Shown: positions 23,648-32,509 of the stretch, in pieces
Layout: every line of letters begins with the position of its first letter
Numbering within the stretch: the first letter of the stretch is position 1
Assembly: GCF_002874775.1 (NCBI RefSeq)
Contig: NZ_CP020991.1
Span: 434,001 to 498,000, forward strand
From: Monoglobus pectinilyticus
GTDB taxonomy: Bacteria > Bacillota > Clostridia > Monoglobales > Monoglobaceae
Reading direction: 5' to 3'
DNA: 64,000 bases
Notes under the pieces: model-generated
Told to the model about the DNA's origin: nothing
The model's input: the letters and a program-made list of their open reading frames with translations, nothing else
Database searches by the model: none
Program-made: the position numbers and the translations under genes

Positions 23648-24772
23648 CTATTTATCAAATCTTTCAATTATAGCTTTAACTATTCTTTCAGAGGCATGAC
23701 CGTCACCGTATGGGTTAACCGCATGAGCCATTTTTTCATACTCATTAACATTTTCTATCAATTCTTTAGTCATATTATAAATGTTATCCTCATTAACGCC
23801 GGCAATTTTTACTGTTCCGGCGTCAACGGCTTCCGGTCTTTCTGTTTCATTTCTTAAAACCAAGACCGGCTTGCCCAAAGAAGGTGCTTCCTCCTGCAAA
23901 CCGCCCGAATCAGTCAAAACCAAATAACCTCGCTTTATAGCATTATGAAGTTCGTCAGCATTTACAGGGTCTATAAGCTTTATTCTGTCATGATTTCCTA
24001 AAATATCAAATACTACTTCCCTTACCGCAGGATTTAAATGTACAGGATATACAACCTCAACATCATCAAAGTCATTTACTATTCTTAATACTGCACGGCA
24101 AATGTTTTTTAACGGTTCGCCCAAATTCTCACGCCTATGAGCAGTCATAACAATAACCTTTTTAGTGTCCCAATTTAAAGTTTTTAGTCCTTCATCAGAA
24201 AACTCATAGTCATCTTTTACCGTAGTTTTTAAAGCGTCTATAACAGTGTTTCCAGTAACATATATATTCTCTTTTGGAGTATTCTCAGATAAAAGGTTAT
24301 TTTCATTTCTTTTTGTAGGAGCAAAGTGCATATCCGCGATAACTCCTGTTATGCGGCGGTTAATCTCCTCCGGGAACGGAAAATATTTATCATAAGTCCT
24401 AAGCCCTGCTTCAACATGCCCCAAAAGAATTTGGTTATAATATGCGGCAAGACTTCCTGCAAAAGTGGTCGATGTATCGCCATGAACCAATACTACATCC
24501 GGCTTGACTTCCTTCATTATTTCATCCAAACCCTCAAGAGCTCTGGTAGCAATATTAACTAAAGTTTGTCTCTCGTGCATAATATCTAAATCATAATCCG
24601 GCTTTATATCAAAAATTTTAAGCACCTGATCCAACATCTCGCGATGCTGAGCCGTAACGCAAACAATTGACTCAATCCTGTCACTATTTTTTTCAAGTTC
24701 TTTCACCAATGGCGCCATTTTTATTGCTTCCGGTCTTGTCCCGAAAATCGTCATTACCTTAATCTTCTTCAT
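23648..24772 (-). CDS. wecB: UDP-N-acetylglucosamine 2-epimerase (non-hydrolysing)
   Basis: 374 residues, standard length. It converts UDP-GlcNAc to UDP-ManNAc for teichoic acid linkage units or surface polysaccharide, in the cytoplasm. Diagnostic parts: GTRPEAIKMAPLV at residues 11-23, VHGDTSTTF, HVEAGLRTYD, MTAHRRENLG, and DSGGLQEEAPSLGKPVLVLR with the UDP-binding loop. The ATG lies 14 nt inside the end of tagO and has GAGGAGG upstream, so translation is coupled. TagO makes the lipid-linked GlcNAc and this enzyme the ManNAc donor, together pointing to wall teichoic acid linkage-unit synthesis or a similar secondary wall polymer, the kind SLH proteins bind. It is also called mnaA. Confidence 0.95.
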   Translation of the reverse strand: MKKIKVMTIFGTRPEAIKMAPLVKELEKNSDRIESIVCVTAQHREMLDQVLKIFDIKPDYDLDIMHERQTLVNIATRALEGLDEIMKEVKPDVVLVHGDTSTTFAGSLAAYYNQILLGHVEAGLRTYDKYFPFPEEINRRITGVIADMHFAPTKRNENNLLSENTPKENIYVTGNTVIDALKTTVKDDYEFSDEGLKTLNWDTKKVIVMTAHRRENLGEPLKNICRAVLRIVNDFDDVEVVYPVHLNPAVREVVFDILGNHDRIKLIDPVNADELHNAIKRGYLVLTDSGGLQEEAPSLGKPVLVLRNETERPEAVDAGTVKIAGVNEDNIYNMTKELIENVNEYEKMAHAVNPYGDGHASERIVKAIIERFDK

Positions 24773-25871
24773 TATAGTTATCCTCCTCGGTCAACTGTTC
24801 GTCAGCATTATAGTTAATATATTCGCCGGGATCATGAAGCTCTCCCATAACCTTTATTGAAACCAATATAATCAAAAGCACTGAGCAAATTAATATCAAT
24901 CCTCTGCCATATCCTTTTATAGAGATAACTACGGCAGTCATACATAAAACAGCGGTCAAAGTATATAAAATAGTTACAACCCTGCGCTGAGAAAAGCCCA
25001 TATCCAGCAAACGGTGATGAAGATGTCCTCTGTCAGCCTGCATAGGAGAATGACCGGTAAGCACACGTCTTATAATTGCGAACATAGTGTCAAAAATCGG
25101 CAGTCCCAATATTAAAATAGGCACCGCAAAAGTGATAACAGCTGACATTTTAAGCATACCCTGCACTGATATACAAGCCAAAATAAAACCTAAAAACAGC
25201 GCCCCAGTATCACCCATAAATATCTTTGCCGGGTTAAAATTATACGGCAAAAATCCAAATCCAGCTCCTGCAACCGCAGCTGTCAAAATAGCTACATTGA
25301 GATTATCACTGATTAAAGTTAATGCCAGCAATGCAATTGAAGATATAGAGGAAACACCAACCGCTAAGCCATCTAATCCATCCAGCAAGTTTACAGCGTT
25401 ACATATTCCCACAATCCAAAACATAGTAACAACGCATGAAACCCAATAGTTCATGACTATATAAGGTCCTCCGAACCATGCGCTGAAAGGATTGGCAAAA
25501 TGTTCAATACGAACTCCGCAGTATACTACAACAGCCGCTGCCAAAATCTGACACACAAGCTTCACAATAGGCTTCATTTCAGTAATATCGTCAATGACGC
25601 CCGTTGTAACAATTATAGCGCATCCAATTAATATGCCCATAACTTCTATATCAATTGTAGCAAAACAAGCGACGCTTACTATAAATCCATAGAATATTGC
25701 CAAACCGCCCATCAGCGGAATCGGCTTTTTATGTACTCGTCTTGAATCTTTCGGAACATCAATAGCATTCACCTTATGCGCCAGCGATATTACCATAGGA
25801 GTTGCGGAAAACGCTACCAAAAAGGCCACAACAAGCGCAAGCAGCACATATATATTATTATCGAAAATCAT
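24759..25871 (-). CDS. tagO: Undecaprenyl-phosphate GlcNAc-1-phosphate transferase
   Basis: 370 residues with about 11 membrane helices, of the MraY/WecA/TagO family. It transfers GlcNAc-1-phosphate from UDP-GlcNAc to undecaprenyl phosphate at the inner membrane face, starting wall teichoic acid or secondary polymer synthesis. Visible motifs: VHKKPIPLMGGLAIF, the Mg-binding GVIDDITEM, NAVNLLDGLDGLA, KIFMGDTGALFLGF, and the HLHHRLLDMG loop typical of the WecA/TagO branch rather than MraY. AGGAGG precedes the ATG. It sits between trpS (20 nt) and wecB (14-nt overlap). Confidence 0.93.
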   Translation of the reverse strand: MIFDNNIYVLLALVVAFLVAFSATPMVISLAHKVNAIDVPKDSRRVHKKPIPLMGGLAIFYGFIVSVACFATIDIEVMGILIGCAIIVTTGVIDDITEMKPIVKLVCQILAAAVVVYCGVRIEHFANPFSAWFGGPYIVMNYWVSCVVTMFWIVGICNAVNLLDGLDGLAVGVSSISSIALLALTLISDNLNVAILTAAVAGAGFGFLPYNFNPAKIFMGDTGALFLGFILACISVQGMLKMSAVITFAVPILILGLPIFDTMFAIIRRVLTGHSPMQADRGHLHHRLLDMGFSQRRVVTILYTLTAVLCMTAVVISIKGYGRGLILICSVLLIILVSIKVMGELHDPGEYINYNADEQLTEEDNYNEED

Positions 25872-25891
25872 AGGAAATCCTCCTGAATTGA

Positions 25892-26905
25892 TTAAGGTTC
25901 AATAAACCCTACCTTACGATATACTTTAGACAAAGTTTTCATTGCTGTCCGATTTGCCTTGTCAGCGCCGGACTTGTATACTTGTTTAAGATAATCCTTA
26001 TTCTTCATAAGGTCGTTATACTTGTCCTGTATAGGTCTTATAGTATCCACAACAGCCTCTGCCACAGCATTTTTAAAGTCGCCGTAACCCTTTCCGTCAA
26101 ACTCGGCTTCAATTTCATCCATGGTTTTACCGGTTACTGCAGAATAAATACTCATCAAGTTCTCAACGCCTTCTTTTCCTTCACCGCGTTTCACCTCACT
26201 GCCTGAATCAGTGACCGCACGCTTAATTTTCTTAACAATTTTATCAACCGGGTCAAGAAGAAGAATATATCCATTCTCATTAGTATCTGATTTTGACATT
26301 TTTTGCGTCGGCTCCTGCAGGCTCATAATGCGGGCTCCGACCTCGGGTATATATGGCTCTGGAATTTTGAAAGTCTCGCTGTATGCATTATTGAAACGAT
26401 TCGCTAAATCCCTGGTTATCTCCAAATGCTGAGACTGGTCGTTTCCCACCGGAACCAAATCTGCCTGATACAGTAAAATATCAGCAGCCATAAGAGAAGG
26501 ATAAGTAAAAAGACCTGCATTTAAATTATTAGCATGTTTTTTAGCTTTATCCTTATACTGAGTCATTCTTGAAAGCTCGCCCATGTAAGTGTTGCAAATC
26601 ATTACCCACGCCAGCATAGAATGCGCCGGAACATGGGATTGAAAAAATATAGGGCTCTTTTCCGGGTCAAGACCTGAAGCTATAAAAAGTGCTAATAAAT
26701 CCATAGAGTTTTTTCTAAAATCCTTTGGTTCCTGCCTTACAGTTATGGTGTGCATATCGGCAAGCATAAAATAACACTCGTATTCATCTGTTTTTGACAG
26801 ATTCACCCAATTTCTGAGCGCTCCCACATAATTTCCCAGTGTCAATGCGCCGGATGGCTGTATACCGCTTAAAATTCTCTTCTTTGTATCTTCCAAATTA
26901 TTCAC
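25892..26905 (-). CDS. trpS: Tryptophanyl-tRNA synthetase
   Basis: 337 residues, usual for bacterial TrpS. This class I enzyme charges tRNA-Trp. The HIGH-like motif is PSGALTLGNYVG near residue 18 and the KMSKS motif is KMSKSD near residue 203. The GTG start overlaps the upstream aminotransferase stop as GTGAATAA; the identical junction occurs between dnaB and tilS, which supports this start. A TTG three codons in, with AGGTGA 5 nt before it, is an alternative. No T-box leader is seen because the gene is inside an operon. Confidence 0.95.
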   Translation of the reverse strand: MNNLEDTKKRILSGIQPSGALTLGNYVGALRNWVNLSKTDEYECYFMLADMHTITVRQEPKDFRKNSMDLLALFIASGLDPEKSPIFFQSHVPAHSMLAWVMICNTYMGELSRMTQYKDKAKKHANNLNAGLFTYPSLMAADILLYQADLVPVGNDQSQHLEITRDLANRFNNAYSETFKIPEPYIPEVGARIMSLQEPTQKMSKSDTNENGYILLLDPVDKIVKKIKRAVTDSGSEVKRGEGKEGVENLMSIYSAVTGKTMDEIEAEFDGKGYGDFKNAVAEAVVDTIRPIQDKYNDLMKNKDYLKQVYKSGADKANRTAMKTLSKVYRKVGFIEP

Positions 26906-28100
26906 CTACTTCTTCTTTTAGCAAATCGCCCAAAGTTTTTATTCCGCTTTCTATCTGCTCTTTTGACGCAGTTGAATAATTCATTCTGAAACTGCTGCAA
27001 ACAGCTTTATCATCAATCATAGTAGTTGAGCCAGGTACAAAAGCAACACCTCTGTCTACCGCTTTCGCCATAATAGCTTTGGTATCGTATCCATCAGGCA
27101 TTTCACAGAAAAGGAATATACCGCCTTCCGGAACAGTATGACTAACTGAACTTGGGAAATACTTGTCCATGCACTCGCACATAAACCTGCACTTTTCACC
27201 ATATGTCTCTTTTAGTTTTGAAATATGCTCGTCTATTGAATATTTTGTTAGGAATCCATATACGACCATCTGAGCCAAAACATTTGTATGTACATCCTGA
27301 ACCTGCTTACAGATAATCATTCTTTCCATAAGCTCTTTATCGCATGAAGTGAATCCAACCCTGATACCCGGAGACAATATCTTTGAGAATGAACCCAGAT
27401 ACACAACTCGTCCTTGAGTATCCAGCGATTTTATTGTTGGAACATCATCTCCTGCAAACCTAAGCTCTCCGTAAGGGTTGTCCTCAAATATCATAAAGTC
27501 ATACTGTTCAGCCAACTCAAGCAGTTTTTTTCTTTTCTCAAGAGACATTGTGATTCCGGACGGATTCTGAAAAGTTGCAATTGTATATAATATCTTTATA
27601 TTGCTATGCTGTTTCAAAAGCGCCTCAAGCTCTTCCATATCAATTCCATCGCTCTGAACTTTTACTCCATATATTTCTGCATTATAAGAACGGAAACAAT
27701 TAAGACCGCCTATAAAGCTTGGCTGTTCACAGACAACAGCGTCTCCCGGATTCAAAAGAGATTTTGAAGCCAAATCAATTCCCTGCTGTCCGCCGCTTAC
27801 TATTATTGTCTCATTATTATCATTCTCTTTGATAATCCCTTGTGAAACAAGACGGTTTTTAACCCAATCACGCAAAGGTGCATATCCTTCTGTCACACCA
27901 TATTGAAGCGCAATTTTGCCATTATTTTTTAAAACGTCGGCAGCAACTTCCGAAAGCTCATCACACGGAAAAAGCTCCGGGTCAGGAGCTCCTCCCGCAA
28001 AAGATATTATGCCAGGCTTATCCAGCAGTTTAAAAATTTCACGTATTGCTGACGCTTCCAAATCCTTTACCTTATCAGAAAATTTAGTTTTGATATCCAT
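26898..28100 (-). CDS. PLP-dependent aminotransferase, class I/II
   Basis: 400 residues. A pyridoxal-phosphate enzyme of the fold-type I group that includes 2-aminoadipate and aromatic aminotransferases. The internal lysine is in SFSKILSPGIRVGF (near residue 233), with IIVSGGQQGIDLASKSLLNPGDAV and FEDNPYGELRF as cofactor-binding segments and FRMNYS near the end as the substrate carboxylate Arg. The start ISFAGGAPDPELFP is typical of the LysN / ARO8 subgroup. AAGGA lies about 10 nt upstream of the ATG. It is inside the large operon, 42 nt after a small membrane protein gene. The amino acid used cannot be fixed from sequence. Confidence 0.9.
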   Translation of the reverse strand: MDIKTKFSDKVKDLEASAIREIFKLLDKPGIISFAGGAPDPELFPCDELSEVAADVLKNNGKIALQYGVTEGYAPLRDWVKNRLVSQGIIKENDNNETIIVSGGQQGIDLASKSLLNPGDAVVCEQPSFIGGLNCFRSYNAEIYGVKVQSDGIDMEELEALLKQHSNIKILYTIATFQNPSGITMSLEKRKKLLELAEQYDFMIFEDNPYGELRFAGDDVPTIKSLDTQGRVVYLGSFSKILSPGIRVGFTSCDKELMERMIICKQVQDVHTNVLAQMVVYGFLTKYSIDEHISKLKETYGEKCRFMCECMDKYFPSSVSHTVPEGGIFLFCEMPDGYDTKAIMAKAVDRGVAFVPGSTTMIDDKAVCSSFRMNYSTASKEQIESGIKTLGDLLKEEVGE

Positions 28101-28142
28101 ATTAGTTATGTCCTTCTTTCATATAGGTTTTTTCTATTAAGA

Positions 28143-28526
28143 TTACAAGGTTATATACCCTGAATTTTTCTTATGTTCTCTCTTCTTTTCTTCCGGCTGT
28201 ACGTCCTGCTCCTCATTTTGCTCAGCATTATCACTGCAAGACACAATTTTATGCTTGCCGCAGCAGCCTGAGCCTGACAAACATTTTTTTGCAATGAAAA
28301 TAGCAGCGGTTATTCCACCGATTATACCGGCAATAATCAATATTAATCCGATACTATTTTCAATAAAATCCTTTATTTTTGCTTTTTTGCGGCGGCGTTC
28401 AATCTTTTTCTTTTCTTGGCAATACTTGAACTTTGCCCGTTCCTTCGCGTCACCCAAAAAATCTGCGGTCTTTTTAACATAAGGTTCAGCAAAAGACACA
28501 GCTGAATACTCATTAAAATGTTTCAT
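28143..28526 (-). CDS. Small single-pass membrane protein, unknown function
   Basis: 127 residues, not recognised. A very basic, probably helical stretch (about 25-50, rich in KKKIERRRKKAK) is followed by one membrane helix (about 56-80, GLILIIAGIIGGITAAIFIA) and a tail with a Cys cluster (CLSGSGCCGKH, then SCSD) and Glu/Lys-rich end. By the positive-inside rule the N-terminus is cytoplasmic and the Cys-rich tail outside. AGGAGG lies 6 nt from the ATG, so it is a well-translated gene within the operon between hpt and the aminotransferase. The Cys residues could form disulfides or bind metal. Confidence 0.75.
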   Translation of the reverse strand: MKHFNEYSAVSFAEPYVKKTADFLGDAKERAKFKYCQEKKKIERRRKKAKIKDFIENSIGLILIIAGIIGGITAAIFIAKKCLSGSGCCGKHKIVSCSDNAEQNEEQDVQPEEKKREHKKNSGYITL

Positions 28527-28573
28527 ATTTATTCCTCCTGACTCTCTATTTCGGCTTCCTGCCGCCGATTATT

Positions 28574-29116
28574 TTAAACAGTTTCCTCTTCCACCACCGC
28601 AACATACGGCAGATTTCTGTATTTTTCCGCATAATCCAATCCGTATCCAACTATAAATTTATCAGGGATTGAACGGCCTATATAATCAGGTTCAAACTCA
28701 ACAGAACGACGCTCCGGCTTATCGAACATTCCACACACCTTAAGACTTTTAGGACTCTTGCCCTTTAAATATCCAACCAGTTTCTTTAACGTTTTTCCGG
28801 TATCAACAATATCCTCGATTACCAAAACATCATTATTTGAAACATTAAATTCTTTAACCGATTCAAACTTAACTTCTCCGCAGCTTATATCCGAATCCCC
28901 ATAACTGGACGCAGATATAAAATTCAAATCTATATCCGGAATTTTTAGTTTGCGTATTAAATCGGCAGTAAAAATTACAGACCCCTTTAAAACACAAATT
29001 AAAGTAAGGCTTTGACAATCCTTATAGTCACTGTTTATTTTATCCGCTAATTCTGAAACTATCCCGTCAATATCATTTTCTGTAAACATTATTTCTTTAA
29101 TCTTCATATTTTTCAT
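28574..29116 (-). CDS. hpt: Hypoxanthine phosphoribosyltransferase
   Basis: 180 residues, standard. It salvages hypoxanthine and guanine to IMP and GMP with PRPP in the cytoplasm. The PRPP-binding signature VLVIEDIVDTGKTL is near residue 95, with LICVLKGSVIF and LNFISASSYG as the other active-site loops. The ATG at 29116 has GGTGA 7 nt upstream and lies 20 nt inside the end of tilS, so the two are translationally coupled; tilS-hpt adjacency is a conserved Firmicutes arrangement. Confidence 0.96.
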   Translation of the reverse strand: MKNMKIKEIMFTENDIDGIVSELADKINSDYKDCQSLTLICVLKGSVIFTADLIRKLKIPDIDLNFISASSYGDSDISCGEVKFESVKEFNVSNNDVLVIEDIVDTGKTLKKLVGYLKGKSPKSLKVCGMFDKPERRSVEFEPDYIGRSIPDKFIVGYGLDYAEKYRNLPYVAVVEEETV

Positions 29117-30578
29117 AATGTATCACCAATATATTTTTAGTAAAACGGGTCATTTTATATTTTTCATTAGCTCTTATTCCAAGTATGGCTAATATTTCTC
29201 CGTTCTCATTGCAAAACAGTGGAACGCTGTCTCTTTTTTCGCTCCGAATTTTCAAGTCAATGAATAAATTTTTCAATTTTTTACTTTTGCCGTTCTTATA
29301 CACGGCAAATTTATCACCCGGACGCCTATTTCTAACATAAAACCGGCTTGTCGAAAACGTCTCAGTAACGCCTAACTTATCGGCGTCAAGTGCAATATCG
29401 CCGTCAGAGAGCTTCAGTGCGTTTGAATTCACTAAAATATAAGATATGTTTACCCCGGCATTTTTTATATTATATAACTTATTTGGAGTAACTTCAATAC
29501 AAAAATCACCATTGTTAGAAGAATTTAAATCTTTTTGAGCATTTTCGACTTCTGAACAAAACTCAAGCCAGCCATAACGTTTAACAACTCTAAGCCCTCC
29601 CGGAAGGTTTACAGCTGCTCCGCCATTGTCACTCATTAAAGCCAGCACAGAATTTATATGCTTTTTCTCAAGAGAATAATCCTGCCCCATCTCATCTCTT
29701 GCGCAGGATATAATAAGTCTTGACAAAACTGCTCGGCTTTTTATAAGTTTCATAGAGTTAATATGTAGTGCTTTGAAATTTCCCCCGGGCATCGGAGACC
29801 TTAAGCGTTCATAAAGCCTTGAGACATATCCATCTATAAACTCTCCGTCATCATCAAGATTATTGGCCAGATTTGATAAACTGTCTATTATACTGGGATT
29901 AAAATCCTTCTCTATCATTGGTATTAACTTATGACGAATTCTATTCCTAGTATAATTGTCATCATTATTTGTGCTGTCGGTTTTATATTCTAAACCGGCT
30001 TCTGCACAATACTTTTCTATATCGGCTCTTGTGACGTCAAGAAGCGGTCTTATAACACCGTCTTCCCTTTTATATTTTATCCCTCTGAGCCCTGATAATC
30101 CGCTACCGCGGATTACTCTCATTAAGACGGTCTCCGCCTGGTCATTCTTGTTATGGGCAGTTGCTATATAATCTATATCATTCTCTTTACATATGCGCTT
30201 AAAAAAATTATATCTTGCTGCTCGTCCTGCTTCTTCTTCTGTCATACCATGCTCTAAAGCCATTTTGGGAATATCAGCATGTTCTGTAAAACACTCAACG
30301 CCAAACTCAGAACACAGCTTTTTAACATATTCCTCATCTCTATTTGCTTCGTCACCGCGTATCTGATGATTTAAATGAGCGGCATATATTTTAAAATTAT
30401 TACTCGTTTTTATTTGATTCAAAACATGGAGAAGACATACAGAATCAGCACCGCCGGATACTGCAACAAGAATGGACGAACCGTTTTCAGCAAGACCGTG
30501 CACATTGATTGTATTTACAATTTTCTTTGTCACCGATGAAATAATCACAGGGACATCATCTGCAAAATTATTATTCAC
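29097..30578 (-). CDS. tilS: tRNA(Ile)-lysidine synthetase
   Basis: 493 residues from a GTG at 30578. A longer frame start at 30665 was rejected because it would lie deep within dnaB; the GTG has GGAG 8 nt upstream and overlaps the dnaB stop as GTGAATAA. TilS adds lysine to C34 of tRNA-Ile(CAU) so that it reads AUA codons. The PP-loop VAVSGGADSVCLLHVL is near residue 38, with YIATAHNKNDQAETVLMR and the RVIRGSGLSGLRGI region, then the C-terminal tRNA-binding domain (about 380-490). AUA codons are common in this AT-rich DNA, fitting an essential role. Confidence 0.95.
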   Translation of the reverse strand: MNNNFADDVPVIISSVTKKIVNTINVHGLAENGSSILVAVSGGADSVCLLHVLNQIKTSNNFKIYAAHLNHQIRGDEANRDEEYVKKLCSEFGVECFTEHADIPKMALEHGMTEEEAGRAARYNFFKRICKENDIDYIATAHNKNDQAETVLMRVIRGSGLSGLRGIKYKREDGVIRPLLDVTRADIEKYCAEAGLEYKTDSTNNDDNYTRNRIRHKLIPMIEKDFNPSIIDSLSNLANNLDDDGEFIDGYVSRLYERLRSPMPGGNFKALHINSMKLIKSRAVLSRLIISCARDEMGQDYSLEKKHINSVLALMSDNGGAAVNLPGGLRVVKRYGWLEFCSEVENAQKDLNSSNNGDFCIEVTPNKLYNIKNAGVNISYILVNSNALKLSDGDIALDADKLGVTETFSTSRFYVRNRRPGDKFAVYKNGKSKKLKNLFIDLKIRSEKRDSVPLFCNENGEILAILGIRANEKYKMTRFTKNILVIHYEKYED

Positions 30579-31953
30579 GCATACCGCTCCAGTTAGCAAA
30601 TTTTGTATATTCTCCAAGCCACGATAAGAATTCGCTTCCGACTTCACCGTTTCTATGTTTATCAAATTTTATTTTTGTCTTATTTGGCTCTTCACAATCT
30701 TCATTATAGTATCCTTCACGATACAAAAATATTACCATATCAGCATCCTGCTCAATTGAACCGGATTCTCTCAAATCACTCAAAACCGGCTCCTTTACAT
30801 CACGTTTCTCAACCGAACGGTTAAGCTGTGACAACGCAATAACAGGAATCCCCAAATCATTTGCCATAACCTTCAGAGTTCTTGAAATATCAGAAACTTC
30901 CTGCTGACGATTAACCCCGCTCATACCTGAACTCATAAGCTGGAGATAATCAATGATTACCAAGTCCAACCCCTTCTCAATTTTCATCTTTCTGCATTTG
31001 GCTCCTATTTCCGTAGCAGTAACACTTGAATTATCGTCAATATAAATTTTTGTGTCAGATAAAGCTGCCAAAGCTTCACCCAATTTCGGCCAGTCGTCAT
31101 CTTTTAAATCACCGCGCTTTATGCGTTCGGCGCTAACCTTCGCCTGCGCTGAGAGCATACGGTTTGCAATCTGTATTCCCGGCATCTCCAAACTAAATAT
31201 GGCAACAGCAGCTCTGTCCATTATAGCTGCATTCTGTGCTATATTCAGCGCGAGAGCCGACTTACCCATACCGGGACGTGCCGCAATCAAAATAAATTCA
31301 GCAGGGTGCAGTCCGGCAGTACGTCTGTCGAGGTCAACAAATCCCGTTGTCAAACCAGTCACACTCTCATTTGCATCTGAAAGCTTCTCAAGCTTTTCAA
31401 TACTTTCATCAAGATAAACCGATATATGAGACAATCCCGTTGTATTACGGTTCTGGGTTATATTTATTATTCCCTGCTCTGCGCTTCCGATTATATCGTC
31501 AACATCGTCCTCCGAAGCGTAACAGCGCTTAGTTATAGCTTCTGAAACATTTATAAGCTTTCTAAGCTCTGATTTTTCACGCACAATATTGGAGTAGTGT
31601 CTGACGCTGTTCTCATCAGTAGACGGAACCAAATCCATAAGTTTAAATATAAAATCAAGACCACCGATTTTATCAATACTTCCCCGCATTTCCAGCTGTC
31701 TTTTTATTGTAACAAAATCTATAGGCTGACCCATGTTAAACAAATCGGTTAGAGTTTCAAAAAGTTCTCTATGTCTTTCAATATAAAAGTCACCTGAGGA
31801 AATAAGGCCGATGACATCAGGGATTCTATCTCTTGAAATTATCATCGCTCCTAAAACAGACTGTTCAGCTTCATCACTGAAAGGCATGCTTCTAAGCTCC
31901 GAAACAGAATTTTCTGAATCAACGTTATCCGAATAAATATTTAAGTCTTCCAA
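30571..31953 (-). CDS. dnaB: Replicative DNA helicase
   Basis: 460 residues. The hexameric helicase that unwinds DNA at the replication fork (called dnaC in Bacillus). N-terminal domain (about 25-130, DEAEQSVLGAMI), then the RecA-like ATPase: Walker A AARPGMGKSALAL, LVIIDYLQLM (Walker B), the ALSQLNRSVEKR loop and the C-terminal LYREGYYN. The start is uncertain: TTG at 31953 has AGGAG 12 nt upstream, while ATG at 31887 has GGAG 9 nt upstream but would shorten the N-terminus relative to relatives. It lies 45 nt after rplI, the usual Firmicutes order. Confidence 0.95.
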   Translation of the reverse strand: MEDLNIYSDNVDSENSVSELRSMPFSDEAEQSVLGAMIISRDRIPDVIGLISSGDFYIERHRELFETLTDLFNMGQPIDFVTIKRQLEMRGSIDKIGGLDFIFKLMDLVPSTDENSVRHYSNIVREKSELRKLINVSEAITKRCYASEDDVDDIIGSAEQGIINITQNRNTTGLSHISVYLDESIEKLEKLSDANESVTGLTTGFVDLDRRTAGLHPAEFILIAARPGMGKSALALNIAQNAAIMDRAAVAIFSLEMPGIQIANRMLSAQAKVSAERIKRGDLKDDDWPKLGEALAALSDTKIYIDDNSSVTATEIGAKCRKMKIEKGLDLVIIDYLQLMSSGMSGVNRQQEVSDISRTLKVMANDLGIPVIALSQLNRSVEKRDVKEPVLSDLRESGSIEQDADMVIFLYREGYYNEDCEEPNKTKIKFDKHRNGEVGSEFLSWLGEYTKFANWSGMRE

Positions 31954-31998
31954 CCCCTATTTCAACTCCTAACCTCTTAAATTCAATTCATAAAAAAA

Positions 31999-32445
31999 TT
32001 ATTCCTCTGTTACCTGGACTTTAAAAGTTCCCGTCACTCCATGATATAATGAAACATTGACGTCACGAGTACCGCATGTCTTTATTCCATCAGGGAGATC
32101 AATTTTTCTCTTATCCACCTCAATATTATACTGCTCTTTTAAAGCCTGCGCAACATCTTTAGACGTAATTGAGCCAAACAATTTTCCCTCCTTACCGCTC
32201 TTAGCCGTAAGCTTAACCGTAAACTCTTTCATTCTATCGGCAATGTTCTTGGCTTTTTCTTCTTCTTGATTACGTCTGTATTCTTCCGCTCCCTTTTTAC
32301 CCTCAAGCTCATTTATAGCTTGTTTAGTGGCAACCTTAGCTAACCCCTTTTTTAACAAAAAATTATTTGCATATCCATCGCTAACATTAATCAAATCACC
32401 CTTTTTCCCCTGGGCTTTAACATCCTGCGTTAAAATCACTTTCAT
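31999..32445 (-). CDS. rplI: 50S ribosomal protein L9
   Basis: 148 residues, standard. L9 binds 23S rRNA near the L1 stalk and helps keep the reading frame. The N-terminal rRNA-binding domain MKVILTQDVKAQGKKGD, the long connecting helix (about 45-75) and the C-terminal domain (GKLFGSITSKDVAQAL) are complete. The start is fixed by family conservation, yet no Shine-Dalgarno lies directly upstream; instead an AGGAGG 36 nt away precedes a nine-codon reading frame that ends 5 nt before this ATG. It is between gdpP and dnaB, a conserved Firmicutes order. Confidence 0.97.
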   Translation of the reverse strand: MKVILTQDVKAQGKKGDLINVSDGYANNFLLKKGLAKVATKQAINELEGKKGAEEYRRNQEEEKAKNIADRMKEFTVKLTAKSGKEGKLFGSITSKDVAQALKEQYNIEVDKRKIDLPDGIKTCGTRDVNVSLYHGVTGTFKVQVTEE

Positions 32446-32450
32446 ATTAT

Positions 32451-32477
32451 CTATTCATGAACAATAAACTTGTCCAT
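32451..32477 (-). CDS. Possible 8-residue leader peptide before rplI
   Basis: ATG at 32477, seven more codons (MDKFIVHE) and TAG at 32451-32453, only 5 nt before the rplI ATG. It has the only good ribosome site in this gap (AAGGAGG), though the spacing to the ATG is short. rplI itself lacks one. Re-initiation or coupling is inferred; chance is possible in so short a frame. Confidence 0.35.
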   Translation of the reverse strand: MDKFIVHE

Positions 32478-32509
32478 ATCCTCCTTCCAAATTTATATAT
32501 AATTAAAAT

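Noticed and set aside
30579-30665. Longer tilS start at 30665
   Set aside because: It would overlap dnaB by 95 nt with no ribosome site; the GTG at 30578 has GGAG and a clean stop-start overlap.
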